A stretch of 64,000 nucleotides of DNA from Pseudeuparius sepicola (Eukaryota > Arthropoda > Insecta > Coleoptera > Anthribidae): the NCBI GenBank assembly GCA_963920635.1, contig OY987301.1, positions 54,814,560-54,878,559 of the forward strand, given 5' to 3'. The notes under the pieces were generated by a model. It ran no database searches and was not told the origin of the DNA. It saw only the letters and a program-made list of their open reading frames with translations. How positions within the stretch are numbered: the first letter of the stretch is position 1; each line of letters starts with the position of its first letter. This document shows, piece after piece, positions 1-10,982 of this stretch. The position numbers were made by a program, and so were the translations under genes.

Positions 1-1702
1 AGGTTTTTTTTTGGATTTTGGAACCTCCTATAATAGTGTCATATTATATCCCTGGAGCATGGGTGAAATTTTGGGAAAATTTCTTGTGGGTAAGAGGGGA
101 ATGTTACGGTTTTTATTTTCTTGGCGAAAGTGCCGGGTCACTGGGTACTTTTAAGCAAGGAGGTTCTTCCATCCTTGTTGGTTCTGCGTCGTCGTCTTCG
201 TGTTCACCTTCCATGCGGTTCAGTCTTGCTTCGACGTTTGAACGATGAATGGCAGTAGATAATTTTGTGGAATTGTTCGAGAAGTAAATTGATTGTCTTT
301 CACAATTATCGTATTTTCCTCATTGGCCTAATCGGTTTGGAAGTGCCTATTGGCTATTTTGGAGGCTTGCGAAGATTTACCTTGGTGGAAGAGGGATTTA
401 GTTGCCAGTTTCTTCAGACGTTCAACTGTTGTTTCCATGACATTCTAGAAGGTCATCGGATTTTGTGGATTGTGAATCCAATTTAATTTAGGTTTGGAAA
501 CCCTCAGGAAGAGGTAATATTTAGTTTGATATTGTAGTTTTGGGCTAATTAAACTAATATGCTAATTATTATAGAGTTACCCGGTATACCTTTAGAAGTA
601 CGAGCTGAAGCAAGCTTGTGTCGTCGTAATCCAGCAACAAAGATCGTCAAACCACGCACAATAATAATAGAAGAGATTATGTAATCACAACAATCGTTTG
701 TGCAGGGATTTGTGCAACCATAGCAGCCGCAGCTAAGTCACTGTGTTTGATGTTTGTGAAGTCTTGCTAACAAAGTGTTTAGTGTGTGCCATCATAATTT
801 CCCCATACTTAGGGGTATCTATATTATTTTATTTAAGATTTTATAATTGTTGTTTTATATGTATTATTCTCACTGAAATCACAAATCACTATTGGTACCT
901 GAATTCTTGTGATCCCTAAACGTATAGCGCTATACATCTGGGTAGTTATATAACTGTAGTACCTGGATAAAATACATAATAATTATTTACATAAATTATA
1001 TTTTCCATTTCTATAATAAATAGTAATCATTAGGTACTTTATTTTGGACTCGGGGTTGTGGGTTTTCGAGGTTTTATTAACAACCATCTGCGAGCCGATA
1101 GCTCGGGTGGGAAGTAGCTACTAGGTACACTTATATAAGATGAATTTCGTGGCGCCTAAATATTATCTGTTTATGCAATAAGCGAAACCCACTTTTAGAG
1201 GTTGAATTTTGGTTGGGTTTGAGTATTTAATGCCGATAACTATTACCCTGAGATAACCTGTCTCTAGCCAAATCTCCAACAGGCCAAACTACGTGGCATT
1301 GTTTGAGTGAAAAGGTATTTTCATCCCTCCTAAAACAACGGCAACACCGCGAAAATAACTTCAAGCTGACAGTATGTTCGGAAGCCATATTGGATGACGT
1401 AATTATAGGCGGAGATTTACAGGAAAAATAGGGGTTCTTACCCTTAATGATCGTAAAAAAATCTAAAAATATTTCTCTGTTTTCTTAAGCCACCCTCCGC
1501 ACGTGGTAAAATTTTTTGTACTAAGTGATAGTTAACCCTGTATATACATCCAATTTTGGTATTGATAAAACATCAACATAATTGTAAAAAAGTAAATTTT
1601 CCACCTTTTTTTCAATATTTTTCTTACAATTTAAAATTTTTCTAGCCCTGATGAAGGTCACGAAGTAGACCGAATGCTTGGTATTATAAAAAGAAGTTTA
1701 AT
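1..1702. other. AT-rich stretch without recognisable gene
   Basis: Only short open frames of up to 76 codons occur, and none shows a motif, a compositional signal or a recognisable family. No terminal repeat pairs were found within the stretch. It ends where the left inverted repeat of the mariner-type element begins. Confidence 0.6.
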
Positions 1703-2318
1703 ATACAGGGTGGCCCATTAGTGCGAGAAAGTACCAAAAATGCCCTTAGAAACGAGATATTAACAAAAAAATTTTTTTGGTATATAAGGGGAACCAAAGC
1801 ACCATATTTTAAAAATATTTTCAGTTATATAGGGTGTCCCAAGAAAACGTGGGGACAAGTGAGGTGATTTTTTTTTAAATGGAACACCCTGTATATTTTT
1901 TGCCTATTCGATTACACGCTTTTTGGCCTTTACAACGCCGTTTCATTTTTTTAAATACATTGCGGGGTTGCCAAGTTATTCACGAAAGTGTACAGCGGCC
2001 TTGATATTTCGCTTGGAAAAATTCCACTCGGTAGATTTACTAGTAGAAGGCTATCTAACATTCTTATGCAAAAATATTTGGAAAATATTATACAGGGAGT
2101 TCTACGCAGAGTGATACATTTAACATTTTTCAAAGACAATTACTCGAGATTTTTAAATAGAACACCCTGTATTTTATTCGATAGTACATTTCTAGCGCTA
2201 CAACTTTCATTGATGTAACTTGTGCCCTAAAGTTACCCGTTTTCCCAATATTACCTATTTTAATTAAAAATGAGCCAGTTTTGCGTTTTGCTAGTAGGCC
2301 ATGGCCAATGAGCACCAA
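1703..2318 (+). repeat. Left long TIR of the mariner-type element
   Basis: It pairs in inverted orientation with 3650-4290. It contains internal copies of the terminal motif (ACAGGGTGTTCC-like, reverse form GGAACACCCTGTAT) near 1831, 1887, 2091 and 2160. Subterminal repetition like this is often seen where transposases bind several sites. The small open frames inside it mirror those in the other arm, so they are shadows and not genes. Confidence 0.8.
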
Positions 2319-2425
2319 TTACCTACCATATTTTTCAAATTTCACTTTATTCGACTTTAACTGTAACTTCCACAAATAAAAGATAGTACTTAAAATATGA
2401 TAATAACTTATAATATTTGTAGAGT

Positions 2426-3539
2426 TTAAGGATTTATACAAATTCTGTAATACTGTAACAACAATAGTATGAGTAGCAGCAAACTTAAAACTAAAAAAGT
2501 CCACATTATAAAAAAATGTTCAAAATGTGCCCCATTAATTTCTAAACAAGCTTGTATTCTTTTGCCTAATGACCTATTCACCGAAGTTAAAACATCGTTA
2601 CTGACGTTTTGAAAAGCTTCTGTAATGCGCTGTTTCATATCATCTGGAGTAGTTGGAGCAGTTCGGTACACTGTGTCTTTGACATAACCCCACAGAAAAT
2701 TGTCCATCTTCGTCAGATCTGGCGATCGAGGAAGCCATCGAATTTGCCCGCCCCTTCCTATCCATCTTTCCGGGAACTGATTATTTAGGTGTTCATGAAT
2801 TTGTCCAGTATGATGGACTAGAGCTCCGTCATGCAAGAACCACATTCTCTCTCTGACATGAACAGGCAAGTCGAATAGTAAAGGTGGCAATTCATTTTGT
2901 AAAAATTCTAAATACACTTGGCCTGTTACTCTTCTATTAAAAAAGTAAGGACCAATGACGTAATGACCTAGTATACCACCCCAAACGTTTATTAACCATA
3001 TATTCTGGCTTCTTGTCCTTATCACATGCGGGTTATTATTAGCATAATAATAATACCATTTTTATGTATGTCTATAAAAAGTACATAATTAAAAAAAATC
3101 GGGTCTTCTTGGATTTTTTGTTGACCCCATTCACAAAAATTTACCCTTGACAAATAATCTTGGTGGCTTAACTCTTGCATCAGATGAATGTGGTAAGAGT
3201 GCATTTTATTTATTTTTTAAATATTCTTTGAACAGTAGTACGGCTTACGTCTGTTTCGTTGGCAATTGTTCTAGTGGAGATGTTCGGGTTTTCATTAATT
3301 TTTAAAAGCACATTTAGCTCAACGTCTTCAGTCAGTGCCGGTTTTGTCCTTTCAGTCTTTTCATACTGAACGTTCCCTGTCCGTGAAAAGCGTTCCATCA
3401 ATTTTTCAAATGCTTCTTTTCTAGGTTGTCTTCTGTCCGGATAGGCTTGCTGATAAAGTCTCATAGCGAGAAGACAGTTTCTATTAGCGTCGCCTAATAT
3501 AAATACCATATCCACTAATTCTGGTGTAGAGAAATTCAT
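2426..3539 (-). pseudogene. Mariner-type (IS630/Tc1) transposase, broken
   Basis: The gene reads leftward in three pieces. The first (3539-3210, 109 aa) is an N-terminal helix-turn-helix region of the DUF4817 type seen in insect transposases, with FSRTGNV and an NISTRTIANETDVSRTTVQ helix-turn-helix. A short degenerate middle piece (3204-3022) holds a possible first catalytic Asp (LFID). The third piece (3025-2426) holds the catalytic core, with WFLHDGALVHH for the second Asp and RSPDLTKMDNFLWG for the third. Frameshifts separate the pieces, so no full protein can be made. The last ~20 residues before the stop are hydrophobic and probably readthrough into non-coding sequence. Confidence 0.8.
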
Positions 3540-3649
3540 TTTTAAAATGAGAATTACTTATTTTACAAACACGTGTTACTAAAATTTTAATTGTCAACGT
3601 TTGACATCTAATACAGGGATAAATAAAAACAAAAGATCTAATGAATATC

Positions 3650-4290
3650 GGCCATGGCCTACTCGCAAAACGCAAAACTGACTCATTTTTAATTAAAATA
3701 GGTAATATTGGGAAAACGAGTAACTTTAGGGAGCAAGTTACATCAACAAAAGTTGTAGCCCTAGAAAGGTACTATCGGGTAGCATAATAAAATACAGGGT
3801 GTTCCATTTAAAAATCTCGAGTAATTGTCCCGTGAAAAATGTCAAATGTATCACTCTGCGTAGAACTCCCTGTATAATATTTTCCAAATATTTTTGCATA
3901 AGAATGTTAGATAGCTTTCTTTCTACCGAGTGGAATCTTTCCAAGCGAAATATCAAGACCGCTGTGATAGGTTTTGTTGGTACCTGAAATTTCATTTTTA
4001 TTTACACTTTCTTGAATAACTTGGCAACCCTGCAATTTATTTTAAAAAAATGAAACGGCGTTGTAAAGGCCAAAAAGCGTGTAATCGAATAGGCAAAAAA
4101 TATACCGGGTGTTCCATTTAAAAAAATCACCTCACTTGTCCTCACGTTTTCTTGAGACACCCTATATAACTGAAAATATTTTAAAATATGGTGCTTTGGT
4201 TCCCCTTATATACCAAAAATTTTTTTTTGTTAATATCTCGTTTCTAAGGGCAGTTTTGGTACTTTCTCGCACTAATGGGCCATCCCGTAT
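3650..4290 (-). repeat. Right long TIR of the mariner-type element
   Basis: Inverted copy of 1703-2318, including the internal CAGGGTGTTCCATTTAAAAA motif near 3796 and 4109. Compared with the left arm it has several short insertions and deletions, for example near 3950-4010. Confidence 0.8.
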
Positions 4291-4676
4291 ACACCTTTCT
4301 GGCTGAAAGACTCGTTATTTTATCTACTAAGTATAACTACACAGCCATAAACCAGCTATTTATTTAAACATTTTTGCTCCGATGTCCACATTCAAACCTT
4401 AACAACTCTAATAGGAGTCTTAATTTAAATAAAGTTTTAAACATTTTCCTTCAGCACGTAGCACGTAAATATTTATTCTAGCATAATTTCAATTTACACT
4501 GAACCTTCGCCGCGGTCACTAGATTTGTGACTCATAAAAGTGCCGCGATTGAATGGAGCTCTCTCAGTGATATATTATTCATACCACATTTAAACGGAAA
4601 TTAGTACGTTGCTTTAGTTCATCGCTATCGAATTGCGTATGCAATGCTACGGAAAATATAATCTATCTGAACGTAC
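4291..4676. other. Short non-coding spacer
   Basis: I see no motif or frame that can be supported between the mariner-type element and the PolB scrap. Confidence 0.5.
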
Positions 4677-4803
4677 GTGTTAATGAATTATTGTCAAACG
4701 GATCAATTTCTTTATACGGATACGGATAGCTTAGTTTATGAAATAAAAAGCGATGATGTGTACGATAAAATCATGAAGCGGGACTGCCATCGCTTTGACG
4801 CTA
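4677..4803 (+). pseudogene. Polinton protein-primed DNA polymerase (PolB) scrap
   Basis: About 40 codons include the polymerase motif C region (YTDTDSLVYEI), followed by a stretch that matches the equivalent part of the Polinton-2 polymerase (motif C at about 26645 on the minus strand), including the DVYDKIMKRDCHRFD portion. Nothing of the polymerase is recognisable on either side. A GC-rich, partly palindromic GCCGGCC-containing segment follows (4818-4862). With the PLA2-like ORF at 8.3 kb it may belong to one dispersed, decayed Polinton. Confidence 0.75.
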
Positions 4804-5087
4804 GTTGTTATATTAGAATGCCGGCCGCGCGTGAATTTGCGAGCGGCAAGCGCGGGGCCGGCCGGCTTGTATAAACAAACATGTTCGGTCGGTTTTATAT
4901 ATAAATAATTGTTTTTTACGATGCCGCAAATAAAGTTTGGAATCCGAATGATTTGTTTTATTTACAACAGTTTTGATGCTACGTTACTCATTATAAAATA
5001 CTGGGTGATATCCATCTCCTTTATTCCAATGAGAGAATTACAACGAGATATTTTCTACAGTATTTTTAGGGACCTTGATTTAGGGTC

Positions 5088-5228
5088 CTTGTTTTTTAAG
5101 GGCCCCCTTATTCTTAAAGGCCCTTGGTTTTTAAGGGTCCTTGGTTTTTAAGGGCCCTTGTTTTTAAGGAACCTTGGTTTTTAAGGGACCTTGATTTTTT
5201 AAGGGCCCTTGTTTTTGTGGACCTTCGC
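5088..5228. repeat. Minisatellite, ~18-20-bp unit TTTTTAAGGGCCCTTG
   Basis: At least seven imperfect head-to-tail units built on TTTTTAAGGGNCCTTGG. The core AAGGGCCCTT is itself palindromic. Confidence 0.85.
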
Positions 5229-5417
5229 ATTGGATTCGGAGGATGATTTGTGTTACAAGTTTTCTAAAAACAGTTAAAATGAGACATAGAATTGTAGTAC
5301 ACGTCGAAGTTAACTTTCAAATTACAACAATTCAGAATTCACCATGTTAATGTCCCCATGTTGATTTCACACAGAATGCTATATTTTTTGCTCTCTAAAA
5401 TATATGTGTTTATTTTC

Positions 5418-5500
5418 TAATTCCCCCCGCACAAGCATGTGGTTGCTTCTGGGGTACTCCTAGTTTGGAGTATTGTGAGGGTGAGAATTATTATTATTAA
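5418..5500 (-). repeat. Dispersed repeat, copy C (3' end with ATT-rich tail)
   Basis: Reverse complement of the sequences at 19235-19345 and 30926-31022. The shared core includes AGTACCCCAGAAGCAACCA and CTTGTGCGG, and an (ATT/TAA)-rich run marks one end. This looks like the 3' part of a SINE or a 5'-truncated non-LTR retrotransposon. The family is not recognised. Confidence 0.7.
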
Positions 5501-7089
5501 TTATTAATTAACGGTAAATGATGCCTCTGTAAGCTGAGCTCAAGCCCACGTTGGAAACGGGAGAATGCGGCTACTGTCTCTCCTAATACCGGCAAATGCG
5601 GCGTACAAACACCGTGAAATGGAGAAAAGAATAAGAGGAAGCCTCCTAGACAGGAACAAAGAAAGACGTAGTCCAGGTCAAGTGTTCTTCAAGTGGAAGC
5701 CACGTATGCCAAATTTATTATTGTCGTTTTTTTAAGTAGATGTCGAAATTCATGCCGAGAAGGTGAAAGAAATGATGATTTCCTAGTTGAGGTAACTACT
5801 GGTTCTTGTTTCCAATAGCCATTCAGAAGATAAATTTTGAACCCAAAATGTCAAAAGTAATGTTTGCTAAAATTTGCTAAAACAATATACGGGTGTCCCG
5901 TAATTCTGTACACGGTGTAATTTAAGTACGTTAAAATATGAGTATTTCAGAATAGTGATCCTCAGCCAATTATAAGAAAAAAGTTCATGTGCCCTAAAGT
6001 TCTTCATTTTCTATATACGGGGTGCTAAAATTTAAAAAAAAAACGTCTTTTGCTCATAACTTTTTATCCTTATTTCAAGTTAAAATTCATTGTCTTATCT
6101 TGAGACCACCAAAATAAAATTTGTCACGAAACAGCGGCAGATAGAAAAATAAGAGACACTTTTTGTTCACAATTAAATTCTCCATTCTCCTTTCTTCGAA
6201 ACTGCTACCCACCTTACTGTGGTGCAGGGACGTGTTCTTATTTTCATAAATTTATCGAACCACTTGCCCATATGTCCGTCACTGATTCAACCGACCTTGA
6301 AAACAGTACAAATAAGAAGGTTGTATCCACGTATGCTGTGCACTAAAAAATAAGGCATATTTGTTTGGCTCAGCTAATGTGTAGGTATAGAATTTTATTA
6401 AAACATTGCATTAAGCCAAGATATATTCGGAGATTTAAACTATTATTTTGATAACCTAAATAAAATTTGCCGAAATGAGAATTATTGAATGTAAAAAATT
6501 CACACAAAACATACCTTGCGCATGTTTAAACTCAAACAGGTAATTATTAATGGGCAGAAGTCTATTTATTATTTTTCCCGGCTTTCAACAAAACAAATTC
6601 GCGGAAACAACGCTGGCATGAAATTTTGAGTGCTATGTCAAATATTTGAAATTCTTTTGGCATTTTGTAAATGAATTGACAACTGGTCCGCCAATCCAGA
6701 CCAATTTCGCATAGGTTGTAATACATGGCCGCGTTTTTCATCAATTTTTATTCTGCAGTATAAATCATTGCGCAGTGGTTCCACGAGTGTTATTATAGGT
6801 ATCTGTATATCTGGTCTATGCCGTAGTAGTAACACCGGATACTACTTTCCGAATACACGCAGGCAATATGACCTCCGTTTTGGTTTCGTTGTTAAGTAAA
6901 TCGTGGTAGAACTTGATATCCAAAATAATAGTGCACCCATTATGGCAAATGAATTAAAAAAAATGAAGAACAAAATCAAAACCATAAAAATAAATATTTT
7001 AATCAGAATGGTGGAAGGCTGGAAACAATATAAAAAAGCAGTGGCAATTCATAAAGAGGAGTAGGTATGGCCGGTATTTGGAGCACCTC
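5501..7089. other. Intergenic DNA, no recognisable gene
   Basis: A terminal-repeat-like ATACGGGTGTCCCGTAA lies at about 5888, suggesting a scrap of another IS630-type element, but no partner end was found. Frames at 6562-6835 show no motif. Confidence 0.5.
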
Positions 7090-8280
7090 CCCTATATACC
7101 TATACATGGTGCGTCAAAATATAGGAAATCCAGAAAAGCCTTTCTCGTCTCATCACGTGAGAGCATTTTTCTTAGATGGTGATAGACTGGAAATTAGGTC
7201 TAACAAATCTCAACACTTGCCAAAATTCTGATCTCTGTTGTTTCTCCCAATAATAAGATCGAAAACAATTTTTTTAATTAAAACAAAATAGGCAAGGCCA
7301 AACTGTATTATACTAAATACTAAACCCCTCAATCTCAAAATGGCCTTATACTCACGTCTGGTCACATCCGACGCGCAGAGTTCCCAAAAGCCATTTTTCC
7401 TAAATGACATGCGGACTTAGTCAAAGAGTATTCTGAAAGATAATAAAGATAATACGTCAATATTCTGCGAAATTAGTTTGTTATAAAGATTGGATCCATA
7501 TGTGCTGATGCGAAACGTATTGTAAATAAGGTCGCAACCAGAGACGACTGCCGACCCGATAGCGTCTTAACATGTACAGATTTGCAGAAAAAGATTCATC
7601 AGCACTTTTCACACCTCCGCAAATATTTAATTGATCAGCACAAGTCATCATCAGCAGCAACAAAATTTAGAAATTAGGTCGCGGGCAGCGGCAAAGGGGA
7701 GAGGTATCAATGCCTGATACAAGATGTTTTCAGCGGTATACACCTCGATGTCAATTTATACGACTGTAAACAGGAATTAATCGTCGCATCACGTGACGTC
7801 TCGGATTTTTCTCAAATAGGTACATGGTGGGCAACAAAAATTATATACGTATAAAACATAGGAGAGCCAAAAAGGCGTTACTCTCTCTCATGTAGCGTCG
7901 CAGAATTAATAAGTAAAGTACAAGATTGGTAGAAATAACTGACATGTCAAATAATTATGTACAGGGTAAATCAAAACATACCACATCCAAAACAGTCATA
8001 CTCATCTCATCAAATAATAAAATAAAAATAATAGAAATTCATATACAGGGTGTGACAAAAACCAATGCAAGTTTCATCCCGTGACGTAGTAGTATTAAGA
8101 ACAATAGAGAGGGGTCAACAATTTATATAGAGGTTGCGTTAAAACGTATAAAAGCCAAAAGGCGTTACTCCTATCATTACGTGGTAGAATTTTTCTATTT
8201 TTTTACAGACTGTAAAAAGGGTCTTACTCGTCTCGACACCTGCTAAAATTCTGAACTATGCAATTTGTCCATTCAAAGCA
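7090..8280. repeat. Degenerate tandem array, ~150-200-bp unit
   Basis: Diverged blocks recur in the same order: (ACAT/ACAG)GGTG..CAAAA, then AGCCAAAAGGCGTTACTC, then CTCATCACGTGG-like, then a T-rich run and CAAAATTCTGA. Copies or part copies start near 7105, 7200, 7820, 7960, 8048 and 8130. Each begins with a short motif resembling the end of IS630-type transposons. Confidence 0.6.
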
Positions 8281-8324
8281 ATTTTTAAGTAAGATAGTGT
8301 GCCTTATAACATGAAAATAGACAG

Positions 8325-8720
8325 ATGAATGTTATGACGATTAGCTCGATGTTGTCTTTCACTGAAAAGAGTCTAGTAAACATCTTTATTAATAAGGTAC
8401 CAATAGAACTACATTTGCCCGGACACCGATTTTGTGGTCCAGGCATGAATCTGGAGAAAAGAATTAGTAGAGGCGACGTGGGCATAAGTAAACTGAACTC
8501 GTTTTGTAAAATTCATGATATTTCAAATCTAAAAAATAAATCGCTAGAAGAACGGCATAAGGCCGATAGGGAGTTGGAAAATCGCGCTTGGGAACGCGTT
8601 AAGTCAACCGACTCAAAACTTGGCGAGAAAGCTGCCGCTTGGTTAGTCAACACTGAAACAAAGACCAAACGAAAATTATTGGGCATGGGCCTGAAACAAA
8701 AACGACCCGTTTCATTTTAA
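8325..8720 (+). CDS. Phospholipase A2-like virion protein of a Polinton, stranded copy
   Basis: The 131-codon open frame resembles the PLA2-like protein of Polinton-1 (41508-41876). Both share a region of the form LHLPGHRFCGPG, which is the calcium-binding-loop motif (CGPG), and a Cys-x-x-His-Asp motif, here FCKIHDI, which carries the catalytic His-Asp of PLA2 enzymes including the parvovirus VP1 domain. Basic, lysine-rich sequence follows. In related elements this protein is thought to help particles cross membranes; that role is inferred. The first ~20 codons do not match the homologue, so the true start may have been lost or may lie near 8379. The frame is open, but the surrounding Polinton is decayed. 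Confidence 0.75.
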   Translation: MNVMTISSMLSFTEKSLVNIFINKVPIELHLPGHRFCGPGMNLEKRISRGDVGISKLNSFCKIHDISNLKNKSLEERHKADRELENRAWERVKSTDSKLGEKAAAWLVNTETKTKRKLLGMGLKQKRPVSF

Positions 8721-8811
8721 ACAGATATCATGAAAAAAGTTGCGAAATCTTTAAAAAAATAATTTGCTGAGAATGTCAGCGATGTGAAGAATCTTAGAAA
8801 TTCCAAGGTAT

Positions 8812-8955
8812 GCAATAGATTTTAAAACCAAAGGATCAATAGGAAACATTCGAGGGTTCTCAGAGCGTATATTACAGTCCGGAGTAATGCACGTCTCGAA
8901 TTTACATGTTGACATTTTTCAAGTTATAACCGTACATATTGTCACACTGGGCTGC
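8812..8955 (+). pseudogene. Polinton minor capsid (penton-like) scrap
   Basis: Reading from 8818 gives DFKTKGSIGNIRGFSERIL and onward. This follows the same pattern as the central part of the Polinton-1 minor capsid protein (DFTLKDSLGSLLGFEPRKL, near 40280 on the minus strand), including the following His-Val-Ser. Neither end of the gene is recognisable. It lies just downstream of the PLA2-like ORF on the same strand, so the two probably come from one decayed element. Confidence 0.6.
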
Positions 8956-10440
8956 GAGTATTCTGTAAGAACCCTGTTTCCTCTTGCGACTTGCCGGGAT
9001 CTTTGAGAGGGGATGGCTGGTTGCGGACGCTAGAGCAGATAGTCCGACACCGAGGTAACTTGGCGAATGGCGACAGTACGACTTTTAGGGGATGCATTCT
9101 GACTTAGGTGACAACTCTGGAGGGCGAGGGAGGCAAGTTTTACGCGACCGTGCGGATCTACGACTCACGGGTCGCTTACCCGGGGAACCCGGCTTCTTAG
9201 GGTGCGCCACCCGTTCCCCAAATCCCACAGCACCTGGCGGTACAGCGGCTCCAGTTTTAGCGCCAACAAGGGTGACTAAAAAGCCAATGCCCTTGCCGCT
9301 AACTGTTGGGATCCTTGCCTGCTTTTACCACGGTGACTAAAAAGCCGATGCCTTGGTTTCCACAGGGGAGCAATTGGTAATCAAGCAGTTGCTAAGAAGC
9401 TGATGCCATTGAAGCTCAGCTTTGAGGCTACCCCGAATTTTTATCCGTCGCTTCTGCTCAAACGGCGGTTGAATTTTGGTTTGTACTTTACTTATGAACT
9501 GTACCTTGTGTTTACATTATCGACTTTCCCTTATACGTTTGGCTAAGATGTTTTCTAAACTATCGGCTAATTGATATAGCCTGCCTCCAGGTGTAAATAT
9601 AATTAACTTGACTATTTAAATATAGATGGCTCTACTTTTGTGACATATATGCCCTCCTCAATGAGCCTTAGTGCACAAGGTCAAGCTGTTTGTCCTCTTT
9701 ACAATATAATATATTCTTTTTTACATATGTGTGTCGTTCTTTAATTCTTACTTAGTACCACTATCACAATTTAGTCATTGCCTTTATAGGAGTCCATCAG
9801 CCGTTTCTGCTACAGTTTTGTTTCCGCTTTCCATTTTCTACTATCTATCCGTCCATAATTCCATAATCGTTGTCATTTCCGGGGTCCTATTCCGGTACAC
9901 GTACTTTTTTAAGAGGCTGATGTTCCTTTGTAGGTCAGTCAATTCAACAACAACAAAAATGTCAGTGTAAGCAAAGAACCTAAACACTGTCCTAAATCGT
10001 CTTAGTCTACTTTTTTCTTTGGTAAATTCTAGTGCCAACATGAATTGTTAGTATTTATTCTTCTTATTTTAAAACATATATTTTTTTAATTTCTTCTTAA
10101 TATTCTGGCCACTAAACATTTCGAAATTGCTCACGTTGGTGCGACGGTGTCTGAGGGTCTTTATTGTACTGGCGTGCTGGCCTGCGGCCAAGGACCATCT
10201 TTCCATCAGAAAGAATCGGGGGAGCTGGAGCGTCCTCCGGGCTCCGACCCGGTTTGGGGTGGCTTCCTCATGGACCGTTGGTGTAAGCTTTACTTTAGGC
10301 AGCCAGTTCGAAGGTCTGTGCTTTATATCTATTATTATTTGTAATAAAATGATTTAAATAGTCTTTATTAAGTTCTAAGGTGTTATTCTTATATCTTTAC
10401 TATTCCACACTGAAAAAAACCCTTGATCCGTATCTATCTT
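8956..10440. other. Intergenic DNA, no recognisable gene
   Basis: A more GC-rich patch (9000-9480) contains two near-direct repeats of GGTGACTAAAAAGCC (about 9270 and 9331). The open frames at 9092-9340, 9731-9970 and 10127-10357 show no motif and are not called as genes. Part of 10050-10440 may be upstream sequence of the PLE. Confidence 0.5.
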
Positions 10441-10449
10441 ATGAATAAA

Positions 10450-10982
10450 TATTCCTAAGTATCATAAATGAAAATCATGTGTACTTTCAGCAGATATAGT
10501 CTTCAAGAACCTTCTATTAAGTTTACCTTAGAAATTGAAAATAATAATCAATTACCTTTCTTAGATGTTTCTATACTGAAATCAGATAGTATAGAAACTA
10601 GTGTCTATATAAAAACAACACATTATGCTAATAGATATCTCCATTTTAACTCCAATCATCATATTAGTGTTAAAAAAGGAGTCATTAAAAGTTTGTATGG
10701 CAGGGCTAAAGAGATTTGTTCTAATAACACAAAATTTTAGGAGGAAATTAAACATATAAAATATGTTCTTGAGAAGAATAGTTATCCTATTGAAATTGTT
10801 GAGCAAGTTTTTCAGGATTGCCAACAAAATAACAATGCTAATAGAATTAGAGAAATAAATCTGGTAGACCGACCAGTAAATTTAATTGTTCCTTATATTC
10901 CTGGACTATCAGATAAGCTAAAACGCATAGGCAATCGTTTTAATGTCAGAACAGTATTTAAAACCAAAAATACATTAAGATC
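10450..10982 (+). pseudogene. Penelope-like element reverse transcriptase, 3' part (interrupted by Polinton-1)
   Basis: The frame reads through ENNNQLPFLDVSI, then RYLHFNSNHHISVKKGVIKS, then YGRAKEICSN. This is the typical region after the catalytic RT motifs in Penelope-like elements. One in-frame TAG lies at 10738-10740, and the same frame continues to 10982 with KTKNTLRS. The upstream RT palm is absent, as in the common 5'-truncated copies. The reading frame continues across the Polinton-1 insertion into 47410, which supports the insertion call. Confidence 0.8.
10977..10982. repeat. Target site duplication AAGATC of Polinton-1 (left)
   Basis: AAGATC precedes the element's 5' AG and is repeated at 47404-47409 after its 3' CT. 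Six-bp duplications and AG...CT ends are typical of Polintons. Confidence 0.9.

Larger units (their letters stand above)
1703..4290 (-). mobile_element. Tc1/mariner (IS630 superfamily) transposon with ~0.6-kb TIRs, decayed
   Basis: The outer ends match as inverted repeats: the left end reads CAGGGTGGCCCATTAGTGCG and the right end is its near-exact reverse complement, each next to a TA as expected for this superfamily. The match continues inward for about 600 bp on each side with scattered mismatches and small gaps. Between the repeats lies one broken transposase gene on the minus strand. The divergence of the two arms (roughly one difference per 15-20 bases by eye) and the broken gene indicate an old copy. 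Confidence 0.8.

Noticed and set aside
18..486. Two open frames (76 and 73 codons) at the left edge
   Set aside because: No motif, no start context and composition like the surrounding DNA; probably chance.
9092..9340. 82-codon frame in a GC-richer patch
   Set aside because: No recognisable domain and no promoter; the patch contains short direct repeats.
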